In this document: positions 35,839-44,123 of the stretch, piece after piece | Position numbering within the stretch: the stretch's first letter is position 1 | How the letters are laid out: each line of letters begins with the position of its first letter | Source: Desulfovermiculus halophilus DSM 18834 | Lineage (GTDB): Bacteria; Desulfobacterota; Desulfovibrionia; Desulfovibrionales; Desulfothermaceae | Direction: 5' to 3' | Length of the DNA stretch: 64,000 nt | NCBI RefSeq assembly: GCF_000620765.1 | Contig: NZ_JIAK01000011.1 | Location: 1-64,000 of the forward strand | Made by a program: the position numbers and the translations under genes | Notes under the pieces: generated by a model | Seen by the model: the letters and a program-made list of their open reading frames with translations, nothing else | Told to the model about the DNA's origin: nothing | Database searches by the model: none

Positions 35839-36507
35839 TCATCCTCGATAGACAACTGGAAAAAGGAGCAGGGCCAAACCGGCAAACACCAGATCAAAGG
35901 ACGCGGCCAGCTGAACCCAGGCCCAGGGATTGTCCAGCCCGCCCTCCAGGGCAAACCCGCCCAGGCGGATCCCGGCCAGGAGCAACGGGGCCAGCAGGGG
36001 GAAAAAAATCACTGTGAACAGGGAATCCCGGCCGGACTGCTCGCTGCCCATCCCTCCGAGCAGGGCGCCCAAAACAATCACCCCGCAGTCAATGAGCAGG
36101 ATGGTTCCATACAGCCAGGCCCAGGAATGCACCCCGCCCAGCTTGAGAAAAACAGTGCAGGCCGGGATGAACACGGCCTGGACAATGATCAGCACCGCTC
36201 CCCCGGCCGCCGCCTTCCCGGCCCAGATGGCCTGCACGGGCATAGGGGCCATGAGCAGGGCGTCCCGGGCATTGTGTGCATCCTCAAGGGCGTAAAGGGC
36301 ATTAAAAACCAGGACCTGGCAAAAACAGCTGGCCAACCAGAAGATGGCCGCGGCCCAATCCCCCGGCACTCTGTCCTCCCCGGCCCCGGCCAGGCTGAAG
36401 AGAAAAATCAGCAGCAGGCCAAGGAGAATGGCCTGAACCGCCCCATGCCCCCGGGTCAGAAACAGGCGCAGGTCCTTTCCGGCCAGGGCTGCTATCTGGG
36501 CCCACAT
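35839..36507 (-). CDS. ccmB: Heme ABC exporter permease CcmB
   Basis: A 222-residue membrane protein with about six hydrophobic segments and the CcmB-type sequence ALYALEDAHNARDALLMAP, with FFPLLAPLLLAGIRL later. It works with CcmA to release heme-bound CcmE from CcmC. The ATG at 36507 follows GAAGGCGG. ccmC follows on the same message. Confidence 0.9.
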   Translation of the reverse strand: MWAQIAALAGKDLRLFLTRGHGAVQAILLGLLLIFLFSLAGAGEDRVPGDWAAAIFWLASCFCQVLVFNALYALEDAHNARDALLMAPMPVQAIWAGKAAAGGAVLIIVQAVFIPACTVFLKLGGVHSWAWLYGTILLIDCGVIVLGALLGGMGSEQSGRDSLFTVIFFPLLAPLLLAGIRLGGFALEGGLDNPWAWVQLAASFDLVFAGLALLLFPVVYRG

Positions 36508-36559
36508 GTCCCGCCTTCGGCCTTCGCTTCCTGAACATGTCCGCACACGCTGTCTCGCA

Positions 36560-37204
36560 TCAGTCCCACGCCCGCATTGTCGCTTTCCCTTCGCCCAGTT
36601 CCAGGCGGTAGTCCGCCGACTGGATGTCCGTATCCGGGGAATGAGTGATCAGCAGGACCGTGGCCCCCCGCCTTCTGGCCCGGACCACCTCCCTGCGTAT
36701 CATGTCCTGGGACGGACCATCCAGACCGGTCATGGGCTCATCCAGCAGAAGCACTTTGGGGGTCAAGGCCAACACCCGGGCCAGGCTCAAGCGCTGAGCC
36801 ATGCCCCGGGACAGATGAGAGGCCGGCTCATAGGCCACTGCCTCCAGCCCTGCCCGGGCCAGGAGGTCCAGAAGCTCCCGCTCCGGTTTCTGGCTGCGGT
36901 ACATGCGGGTCCAGAAACGCAGATTCTCGAGCACGGTCAATCCGGAATACAAAGCGGTCTCATGGCCCAGACTGACCATCTCTGCCCAGGATATCCAGCG
37001 GTCGATGCGCCCCTGCGAAGGGGTCAGCACCCCGGACAGCAGCTTGAACAGGGTGGTCTTTCCGCTTCCGTTCGGGCCGGAGACCAGGACGGTGGTCCGG
37101 GCCGGGATCTGAAGCCAAACAGCATGCAGGACATCCCCGGCCCCGTATCCGTAGCTCACATCCTTCAGCTCAAAGACCAGCTCCTGTCTCACCTGTGTCC
37201 CCAC
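36560..37204 (-). CDS. ccmA: Heme exporter ATP-binding protein CcmA
   Basis: A 214-residue ABC ATPase. Walker A is GPNGSGKTT, the signature reads LSRGMAQRLSLARVL, Walker B is VLLLDEPMTGLDGPS and the switch histidine is in LLITHSP. Size and neighbourhood fit CcmA. It lies 52 bases upstream of ccmB and 142 bases downstream of ccmF; that gap holds an R1 fragment. Confidence 0.92.
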   Translation of the reverse strand: MGTQVRQELVFELKDVSYGYGAGDVLHAVWLQIPARTTVLVSGPNGSGKTTLFKLLSGVLTPSQGRIDRWISWAEMVSLGHETALYSGLTVLENLRFWTRMYRSQKPERELLDLLARAGLEAVAYEPASHLSRGMAQRLSLARVLALTPKVLLLDEPMTGLDGPSQDMIRREVVRARRRGATVLLITHSPDTDIQSADYRLELGEGKATMRAWD

Positions 37205-37269
37205 CTCAAGCCCTTCCTTCTCAGCACATAGAATAGAGGTATTTGTTCAGGGAGCCTGAACGATTACAA

Positions 37270-37312
37270 AGAGACGGCAAACTCCAAAAATCCACAGGTT
37301 ACGTCGAAGAAC
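37270..37312 (+). repeat. Dispersed repeat R1, copy 3 (3' fragment)
   Basis: About 43 bases matching the last third of R1 (GGCAAACTCCAAAAATCCACAG followed by the GTCGAAGAAC end; motif given in part as CAAACTCCAAAAATCCACAG). It lies between ccmF and ccmA and opposes the transcription direction. A T-rich TATTTTTTGTCCCGG follows, similar to the bases after copy 2. Confidence 0.7.
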
Positions 37313-37346
37313 CCCTATTTTTTGTCCCGGATGCCTGGGTACTGCC

Positions 37347-39242
37347 TTATGCATCACTTTCCTGCCGGGGTGGCCTCTGCCTCCGTATGGCCAGCAGCCC
37401 GGCCAGACACATGAGGGTTCCTCCTATCCAGATCCAGTTCACTCCGGGATTGATCCGCACCTGAACCCGAACCCGGTCCTCCTGGTCAAAGCCCAGCAAT
37501 GTGGCGTAGATCTCGTCTCCCAGGCCGGGAATAACAGCGGCCTCGGCAAAGGGCTGGTTGAAGCTGCGGTACATTCTGCGCTCCGGGACCAGACGTGCGA
37601 TCTCCCTGCCGTTCTTGGCCACCCGCAAAGTGGCTTTGTAGGCCTCCATCCTTTGGGTCCGCTCTCTGCTCAGAGAGAGATGGGTGAAGGTATACTCCTT
37701 AAGCCGCAGCTGTTGTCCAGGACTGAGCACCGCGTCTTTCTCCTGGGCGTAGGGACCGGACACGGCAATGCCCAGAGCCACTACAGCCAGCCCGATATGA
37801 ACCGCCATCACCGCCCATCCCGACCTGCGCCTGCGGTATGCGGAGCGATACAGACAGATACCAAGCAGAGAGGGCACGGCGACAAGGGCAAAGGCAACAG
37901 TGGGCAGGGGGAGAAGATCCCGGATCCCCAGGGTCCAGGCAGCCGCCCCCAGGATCAGGGCCCCGCCCAGGATTCCGGCCAGCACTTTGGGAAAACGCTT
38001 CCAGCCGGTCCACCCCAGCCAGGGGCAGAAGGGCAGGCCGATGATGAACAGGGCAAAAAAGGGCAGGCAGACCCGGTTGTAGAAATCTGGACCGAACCCC
38101 ACGCTTTGCGCGGACCAGATCCGGCTGATCAGCGGCCACAGGGTCCCCAGGCCGATCACAGCGGCCAGGATGAGCAAAAGCCAGGTCAGCAGGACGATCC
38201 CACCCTGCTGGCTGCCGATGGAGGGCAGCTGGCGCCGGAGGGAGGTTTGGGCCCCGAGTATCCCCAGCAGCACCAAGAGGACTCCGGCTCCCATGCCCCA
38301 GATCAGGGGCAGGCCCACCCCTTGAGCCCCGAAGGCGTGCAGGGAGTCCAGCATCCCGCTGCGGGTAACGAATGTGGCCAGGAGGCAGAGCACGAGACTC
38401 AGCCCGGCCAGGGCTACATTGGTTCGGCCCAGGGCCCGGCTCTTGCGGCCGATGACCGCCGTGTGCACGAAGGCGCTGCAGGCCAGCCAGGGAATCAGGG
38501 AGGCGTTCTCCACCGGATCCCAGGCCCAGTATCCGCCCCAGCCCAGCTCCATATACGACCACCAGGCCCCGAGGACAATGCCGGCGGTCAGAAAGATCCA
38601 GGCCGTTAAGGTCCAGTTTCTGACCCGTTCCAGCCAGGCGTCGTCCTGGACAAAGACCGTTCCCAGGCCGGCCGCGGCCGGTACGGTCAGACCGGCGTAT
38701 CCGATGAACAGCAGTGGGGGATGAAAGACCATCCCCGGATGCTGCAGCAAGGGATTGAGGCCGTTTCCGTCTGCAGGGGGCGGTGAGAGCTGGAGCAGGG
38801 GGTTGCTGACCGTGGTCAAGATCAGAAAGAAAAAGGCCTGGACCAGGCTGTAGACCATCCAGAAAGCACAGGTGCTTTCTGCCGGCACGCCCCTGCCGGA
38901 GGACGATCCGGCCCAGAACAGCCCAACCACGGCCAGGGCCAGGGTCCAGAACAGGAACGAGCCCTCCTGGCCGGCCCAGAATGCGGTCAGGGCGTAGGTC
39001 CAGGGCAGGAGGGAGTCTGTGTAGTCGGCCACCAGCTTAAAGGAAAAATCATGTCCGAGCAGGGCGTCGGCCAGAATGAGGGAGGGAACCAGGGTCAAGC
39101 CCACGATGAGCGCCTGGATCCACACCACCTTGTGCATCCCCTGCGCCTTTCCCCGCCAGAGCATGTGCCCGCACCAGGCGCAGAGCGCAATGCTCAGCCC
39201 CATCCCAGCCAGCAAACAGAAAAAACCTATACTATGTGTCAT
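37347..39242 (-). CDS. ccmF: Cytochrome c-type biogenesis protein CcmF
   Basis: A 631-residue protein with about fifteen membrane segments. The WWD heme motif is in GWGGYWAWDPVENASLIPW, and GSFLFWTLAL and GQEGS elements typical of CcmF/NrfE lie upstream. It is the synthetase that attaches heme to apocytochrome c. ATG at 39242 is preceded directly by a TTG; either could start. It begins nine bases after ccmE ends. Confidence 0.95.
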   Translation of the reverse strand: MTHSIGFFCLLAGMGLSIALCAWCGHMLWRGKAQGMHKVVWIQALIVGLTLVPSLILADALLGHDFSFKLVADYTDSLLPWTYALTAFWAGQEGSFLFWTLALAVVGLFWAGSSSGRGVPAESTCAFWMVYSLVQAFFFLILTTVSNPLLQLSPPPADGNGLNPLLQHPGMVFHPPLLFIGYAGLTVPAAAGLGTVFVQDDAWLERVRNWTLTAWIFLTAGIVLGAWWSYMELGWGGYWAWDPVENASLIPWLACSAFVHTAVIGRKSRALGRTNVALAGLSLVLCLLATFVTRSGMLDSLHAFGAQGVGLPLIWGMGAGVLLVLLGILGAQTSLRRQLPSIGSQQGGIVLLTWLLLILAAVIGLGTLWPLISRIWSAQSVGFGPDFYNRVCLPFFALFIIGLPFCPWLGWTGWKRFPKVLAGILGGALILGAAAWTLGIRDLLPLPTVAFALVAVPSLLGICLYRSAYRRRRSGWAVMAVHIGLAVVALGIAVSGPYAQEKDAVLSPGQQLRLKEYTFTHLSLSRERTQRMEAYKATLRVAKNGREIARLVPERRMYRSFNQPFAEAAVIPGLGDEIYATLLGFDQEDRVRVQVRINPGVNWIWIGGTLMCLAGLLAIRRQRPPRQESDA

Positions 39243-39251
39243 CAAGGGCTG

Positions 39252-39659
39252 CTACTCGTTCTCGTATTTGGAGGGGCATTTGGTCATCAGGGTATGGGCG
39301 GTGAACGACGAGGCCGTGCTGTGTGATCTTCCTTCAACGATCACCTCCACTCCGGGCCGGAAGGTGTCCGGCACAGCCCCCTGGTAGGCAACCCGGATGG
39401 CCTGGTCAGGATTCTCCGTATCAGCCAGCAGAAAGCTCACTCCCACGGTATCCTTCCGGTGCTCCAGGCCGTTTTCCTTCACTTTCCCGAACAGCCTGGC
39501 CTTGTCCAGGTTGTCCAGCCCCTTGGCCAAGGCCTCTGAAACATTCAAGAAGTAGACGCTGTCCCTGCTCACTCCGCTGATCATCAATCCCGCCAACCCC
39601 ACGGCCAGCAGGGCGAAGGCACCAATATACATCATGCGCTGGCCTGATTTTCCGGCCAT
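39252..39659 (-). CDS. ccmE: CcmE heme chaperone, Cys-x3-Tyr variant
   Basis: A 135-residue periplasmic heme chaperone with an N-terminal membrane anchor (residues 10-30) and an OB-fold domain. The usual heme-binding histidine motif (HxxxY) is replaced by Cys128-Pro-Ser-Lys-Tyr132 near the C-terminus. This Cys variant is known from Desulfovibrio and archaea, in a form of System I that lacks CcmH. No ccmH or ccmG is visible in this cluster, in line with that. It starts 11 bases after the DUF21 gene ends. Confidence 0.93.
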   Translation of the reverse strand: MAGKSGQRMMYIGAFALLAVGLAGLMISGVSRDSVYFLNVSEALAKGLDNLDKARLFGKVKENGLEHRKDTVGVSFLLADTENPDQAIRVAYQGAVPDTFRPGVEVIVEGRSHSTASSFTAHTLMTKCPSKYENE

Positions 39660-39670
39660 GTGCCACCTCC

Positions 39671-40714
39671 TTAGGTTTTCCCAGCCGCGTTCTGCAGCCT
39701 CTGGCGCTTGCGCCGGGCCAGATCGCGCATATCAGCAACTTGATCGGTTTCATCCATGATTTCGTTGCCCAGGATCTCTTCCAGGATATCCTCCAGGGTG
39801 ATCACCCCGGCCAAACCGCCGTATTCATCCAGAACCACGGCCAGATGCAGCCTGGATTCCAGAAAGGTGACCAGCACCCGGTCCAGGGTCATGGACTCCA
39901 GGACAAAGTGAACCGGCTTCATCAGGTCGCTGAGCTTCTGTTCATACCGGTCCTGGGCCAGGGCCTGCAGAACCTCCCGCCTGTAGACCAGACCGACGAT
40001 ATCTTCCGGATCATCGTTGTCGTACACCGGCACCCGGCTGTGAGGCCAGACATGCTGTCCGTCCCAGACCTCGGATACAGTGCTCTGGCTGGGCAGAGAA
40101 AAAATAACCGTGCGCGGGGTCATGACCTGACGCACGGTACGGGTATCAAGAGCCAGGATGTTTTGAATGGACAGCTCTTCGAACCGTTTAAGCACCCCGC
40201 TCTTGCGAGTCAAGCTGGCCAGGGCCAGAAGGTCTTCTTCCGAATGCTCCGGGCTGTCCTGATTGCGGCCGATGAAGTACACCAGCAGGCTGATGGCCTT
40301 GATCACCGGCTTCATGGCCAGGACCAGAAGATTCAAAGGCCGAGCCATGAAGACGGCCAGTCCCCTGTTGTACATCACCCCGATGGTCTTGGGAATGATC
40401 TCGGACAGGATCAGGATCAGGAGGGTAAAGACCACAGAAAAGACAAGCAGGGAATCGGAGCCAAAGACCACTGCCGCGGATGCGCCGGCAACCGAGGCCC
40501 CGACGGTATGGGCGATCGTATTCAGGGTCAAAATGGCCGTAATCGGCTCGTCCACGTTCTCCCGCAGCTTGAACAGCACCTTGCCCGAGGTGCTTCCCGA
40601 CTGGCGCAGAGTCTCGATGTAGCTCCAGCTTACGGAATACAGGACTGCTTCAGCCAGGGAACACAAGGCCGAAACACCCAGAGCGAGGAGCACCGCTGCA
40701 ATCAGTGTGATCAT
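39671..40714 (-). CDS. CorB/CNNM-type membrane protein (DUF21 plus CBS pair)
   Basis: A 347-residue protein. Residues 1-170 form the DUF21 membrane domain (three to four helices, SLAEAVLYSVSWSYIETL at the start); residues 195-320 are a CBS pair (VMTPRTVIFSLP, RVPVYDNDDPEDIVGLVYRREVL, LAVVLDEYGGLAGVITLEDILEE). The usual C-terminal CorC/HlyC domain is absent. Relatives move or regulate magnesium and other divalent ions. It starts the long minus-strand run; why it precedes ccmE is unclear. Confidence 0.88.
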   Translation of the reverse strand: MITLIAAVLLALGVSALCSLAEAVLYSVSWSYIETLRQSGSTSGKVLFKLRENVDEPITAILTLNTIAHTVGASVAGASAAVVFGSDSLLVFSVVFTLLILILSEIIPKTIGVMYNRGLAVFMARPLNLLVLAMKPVIKAISLLVYFIGRNQDSPEHSEEDLLALASLTRKSGVLKRFEELSIQNILALDTRTVRQVMTPRTVIFSLPSQSTVSEVWDGQHVWPHSRVPVYDNDDPEDIVGLVYRREVLQALAQDRYEQKLSDLMKPVHFVLESMTLDRVLVTFLESRLHLAVVLDEYGGLAGVITLEDILEEILGNEIMDETDQVADMRDLARRKRQRLQNAAGKT

Positions 40715-40878
40715 ATAATGATGGGAAAACGTGTGTGCACAACCCTGAAAAGGGCGTATCGCCCGTCGAAGGCATCCAGCCCCTCGATTGGCCAAAACAT
40801 ATCAGAAGCCTATCCGGCCTGCAACACAGCCGGCCTTTGCTGTGTTTACTTCCTCCCGACCCCTTGGTACACAGGCCT

Positions 40879-41487
40879 ATGCCCACTGCTTCATCAGTTT
40901 GCAGCATCCTCCTGGACCGGGACGGAACCATCATCTACGACCGGCACTACCTGGCCAGTCCGGAGGGGGTCCGCCTTTTGCCCGGGGCCGCACAAGGACT
41001 CCGGGCCCTGTCCCGGGCCGGATTCCGCTTGTTTGTGGTCACCAACCAGTCCGGTGTGGGACGAGGCTATTTCTCCAGACAGGACTTCTCCCGGGTCCAG
41101 GCCGCGCTGGAGGACAGACTCCGGGAGCACGGCATCGTCATTGACGGCCATGCGGTCTGCTTTCATGCCCCGGACCAGGGCTGCGACTGCCGCAAACCCG
41201 GGACCGGCCTGTGGACCAGGCTGGCTGCCGAGCACGGCCTCCAGCCCGGCACAAGCCTGATGATCGGAGACAAAGAATCCGATATCCTCTTTGCCCGCAA
41301 TGCGGGCCTGCTGGGCTCCATTCTGATTGCCTCCCCCCAGGGTCCGGGGCCTGAACAGAAACAGCCCTGCAGGGAGGAATCCGGATGGGGCGGGCATCCG
41401 TCGTGCATCGCTTTTGACCTGGCGAGTGCCGCGGCATGGATTCTGGGCCGGCCGGAGGCCCCCGGGGATGAAGGAAAAACACCTTAA
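40879..41487 (+). CDS. gmhB: D-glycero-D-manno-heptose 1,7-bisphosphate 7-phosphatase-like HAD protein
   Basis: A 202-residue HAD phosphatase. The nucleophile motif is ILLDRDGTI, motif II is VVTNQSGVGRGYF, the zinc-binding loop CFHAPDQGCDCRKP supplies three Cys and a His, and GDKESDILFARNAGL is motif IV. This set is typical of GmhB, which acts in heptose synthesis for lipopolysaccharide. The last 40 residues are a low-complexity tail. It lies nine bases before the DUF401 gene. Confidence 0.88.
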   Translation: MPTASSVCSILLDRDGTIIYDRHYLASPEGVRLLPGAAQGLRALSRAGFRLFVVTNQSGVGRGYFSRQDFSRVQAALEDRLREHGIVIDGHAVCFHAPDQGCDCRKPGTGLWTRLAAEHGLQPGTSLMIGDKESDILFARNAGLLGSILIASPQGPGPEQKQPCREESGWGGHPSCIAFDLASAAAWILGRPEAPGDEGKTP

Positions 41488-41496
41488 TACGCTGCT

Positions 41497-42777
41497 ATGA
41501 TAAATATGGACGCACCACTGTTTCTTCCCGTGCTCAAGGTCGGCGCGGCTTTTGCCCTCATGCTCCTTGGAATCCGCTTCAGGCTGGGCATAGGTCTCTC
41601 CATCCTGGCCGGCAGCCTCATCCTGGGGCTGAGCTTCGGACTGGGGCCGATAGACTGGGCCGCAACCGCAGTTTCGGCCCTGGCCGCCCCCCAGTTCATC
41701 CTGCTCCTGGTTATCATTGAAGCCATCATGATCCTGAGCCATCTTTTGGAGACCAGCGGTCAGAGCCAGAAGATCATGCACACCCTGTCCAGGCATCTGA
41801 AATGGCCCAGGCTCCGCCTGGCCTTTTTCCCGGCCCTGATCGGGCTTTTGCCCATGCCCGGCGGCGCCGTGTTCTCCGCTCCCATGGTCAAGTCCGCGGC
41901 CCGCGAATTCTCCCTGACCCCAATGCATCAGACCCTGCTCAACTACTGGTTCCGGCATTTATGGGAGCTGATCTGGCCCATGTATCCGGGCATCATCCTG
42001 GCCGCTTCCCTGAGCAGCACCTCCCTGCTGCAGTTCATCGGGCTCACCTGGCCCAGCTTTCCCATCTGCATCCTCTTGGGCTGGATTTTCTTTTTGCGTC
42101 CCCGGAAAATGCCCCTCCCGCAACAGGCCTCTGAATCCGCCCCTCCTGACGGGCACAGCGGGACCTGGTGGGACACCCTCCCCCTGGCCCTGGCCGTGGG
42201 GGGAACCCTCGGCCTTCAGGGAGCGATCTGGGTCGCTGATATCCCCGTGCCCTCAGAACTGGGGTTCATTTTGGCCCTGGTCCTTGCGATCTGGGCCTGT
42301 CTGCGCCAGAACCGGCTTAAGACTGCCACGGTCTGGCCTCTTCTGGTCAAGAAGCACTTCCTCCAGATGCTCTTTACCCTGGTGGCCATCTTCGTCTTCA
42401 AGGATGTGCTGGATACAAGCGGTGTGGTCCGGGAGTTGGCTCAGGGCACGGGCAGCGCCTCGGCCCTGGTTCTGATCAGCGTTTTCCTGCCCTTGGTGGT
42501 GGGAATGATCTCCGGAATCACCCTGGCCTTTGTTGGGGCTACTTTTCCGCTCATCGTGGGCATCCTGGATCACCTGGGGCTGGAAAACAGGCTCGCGTAT
42601 CTGGTTTTGGCCATGTTTGCCGGATACGCCGGGGTCCTGGGCTCCCCCCTGCATATCTGCTTTCTGCTGACCTGCGAGTTCTTCCGGGTCAACCCTTTCG
42701 CTGCCTGGCTGCGGATAATCACTCCCAGCGTCCTCTTCCTGGCCGCCGGCTGCGCCTACTTCTGGGTGTTGGTATAG
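41497..42777 (+). CDS. DUF401-family membrane permease
   Basis: A 426-residue integral membrane protein with about twelve helices. LIGLLPMPGGAVFSAPMV and NYWFRHLWELIWPMYPG are the hallmarks of DUF401, a family thought to transport organic anions. The second half repeats the fold (SGITLAFVGATFPLIVGIL). The substrate is unknown. It is probably co-transcribed with gmhB. Confidence 0.85.
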   Translation: MINMDAPLFLPVLKVGAAFALMLLGIRFRLGIGLSILAGSLILGLSFGLGPIDWAATAVSALAAPQFILLLVIIEAIMILSHLLETSGQSQKIMHTLSRHLKWPRLRLAFFPALIGLLPMPGGAVFSAPMVKSAAREFSLTPMHQTLLNYWFRHLWELIWPMYPGIILAASLSSTSLLQFIGLTWPSFPICILLGWIFFLRPRKMPLPQQASESAPPDGHSGTWWDTLPLALAVGGTLGLQGAIWVADIPVPSELGFILALVLAIWACLRQNRLKTATVWPLLVKKHFLQMLFTLVAIFVFKDVLDTSGVVRELAQGTGSASALVLISVFLPLVVGMISGITLAFVGATFPLIVGILDHLGLENRLAYLVLAMFAGYAGVLGSPLHICFLLTCEFFRVNPFAAWLRIITPSVLFLAAGCAYFWVLV

Positions 42778-42818
42778 GCCTGGACGGACATCCCTGCCCT
42801 GCGCATCCTGACCCCAAC

Positions 42819-43676
42819 CTAGACCGCAGCCGGGACAATCCGGAGGGTGTGCATCCGCTGGGGGACATCGGTGATGATCCCGTCCACGCCCATGGCCTGC
42901 AGCAGCCTCAGATCCGTGAGCCTGTTCACTGTCCACACATTGACCGCAATTTCCGCCCCCCGGCAGGCCCTGATCAGATCCGGGCGGACCAGGGTATGCT
43001 TGGGGTGATAGGTCGTGGCCTGGATGCTCTGCAGACGGTAGATGACTTGGGGGTGGACAATGCTGTCCACAAAGGCCAAATGGAACTCCGGCCCCATGGC
43101 CCGAACCGCCTCCAGGGTCTCAAAGCGCAGGGAGGAAATAAGGACCTGATCCACCAGGTCCATGTCCCGGATCAATGCGCACACCCGGTCCACCAGGACC
43201 TGATTCCGCTTGGGGCCCACGTCCTTGAGCTCCAGGTTGATCCGCCACCCGCTGGCCTTGATCAGCCCCAGGGCATGCTCCAAGGTGGCCAGGTGCAGGC
43301 CCTTGTAGCTTTCCATCTCTTGCGCAGGGATCTTCCCCCCGCGGATGCAGCGGAAAGGATCCTGGGCCAGGAACCAGGAGCCGCAGTCCAGGCGCATGAG
43401 CTCCTCCAAAGTCAAGCTGCCCACCGCCCACGACCTGCGGCCCTGAAAATCGGGGACTTCCCGGATATTGCTCACCCGTTCCAGGACCTTGTCATGGATC
43501 AGCACCGGCACGTCATCCGCTGTGAGCCGGACATCCACCTCGCACATGTCAGCTCCCACGGCGTGGGCCTTTCTGATAGCTTGCAAGGTGTTTTCCGGGG
43601 CCATGGAGCGGGCCCCTCGATGGGCAATGGTCAGCACCCCGGCTTTTCCCTGCTGGGGCAAGAAGAATGTTCGCAT
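42819..43676 (-). CDS. Glycerophosphodiester phosphodiesterase family protein
   Basis: A 285-residue TIM-barrel hydrolase. IAHRGARSMAPENTLQAI carries the catalytic His and metal-binding Glu/Asn; EVDVRLTADDVPVLIHD supplies the second His and Asp pair; the end has VNVWTVNRLTDLRLLQAMGVDGIITDVP. It releases glycerol 3-phosphate from deacylated phospholipids. There is no signal peptide, so it is likely cytoplasmic. Starts: ATG 43676 after a GGGG tract, or GTG 43682. Confidence 0.93.
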   Translation of the reverse strand: MRTFFLPQQGKAGVLTIAHRGARSMAPENTLQAIRKAHAVGADMCEVDVRLTADDVPVLIHDKVLERVSNIREVPDFQGRRSWAVGSLTLEELMRLDCGSWFLAQDPFRCIRGGKIPAQEMESYKGLHLATLEHALGLIKASGWRINLELKDVGPKRNQVLVDRVCALIRDMDLVDQVLISSLRFETLEAVRAMGPEFHLAFVDSIVHPQVIYRLQSIQATTYHPKHTLVRPDLIRACRGAEIAVNVWTVNRLTDLRLLQAMGVDGIITDVPQRMHTLRIVPAAV

Positions 43677-43841
43677 GAACACCCCTGCTTTCTAATAAGG
43701 ATAGGATATGAGCGGATATCGCTCGTCTCAGGCCGAAGGGGTCTCTTTCCGAGACGCCGGCGACCACTGGCCCTTGTGTCTTGTCCCGGCCTCCCTGTCA
43801 AGCTGCATTTCACCGCCCGGCATCCTGGACTCTATCTCCCC

Positions 43842-43965
43842 GGCTCTTCGACACAGAAGGTGGAATTGCATACATAAGAGTTTGCCGTTTCTTCTGTGTG
43901 CCGTAAGCGACAGGCCCGCACATTTTCTTGGTCCCGCCAAAAGGGGGAAACCAGGCACTCACATG
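43842..43965 (-). repeat. Dispersed repeat R1, copy 5 (diverged, inverted)
   Basis: The reverse complement starts with CATGTGAGTGCCTGG and shows CCCTTTTGGCGGG, GGCACACAGAAGA and CGGCAAACTC in the same order as copy 1, ending GTCGAAGAGCC. It is more diverged than the others. It faces copy 4 head to head across 36 bases. The rest of the 43683-44123 gap holds nothing else I can name. Confidence 0.7.
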
Positions 43966-44001
43966 CATGATATGCTCAGTCCATCTGAAGGCAATGTCCA
44001 T

Positions 44002-44122
44002 CATGTGAGTGCCTGGAGGGGGCAGGGATCCCCCTTTGGCGGGGCTTAGAAAATACCGGGGCGAAAGTGGGCACACAGAAGAGATGGCAAACTCCAAAAA
44101 TCCACAGACTACGTCGAAGAAC
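44002..44122 (+). repeat. Dispersed repeat R1, copy 4
   Basis: 121 bases that match R1 copy 1 with two differences. Its end falls one base before the ppsA stop codon (44124-44126) on the opposite strand, so it abuts the gene precisely. Together with copy 5 it forms a head-to-head inverted pair. Confidence 0.88.
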
Positions 44123-44123
44123 C

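Noticed and set aside
43842-44122. The R1 pair as a CRISPR-like array
   Set aside because: Only two units, head to head rather than direct, with no spacers or cas genes.
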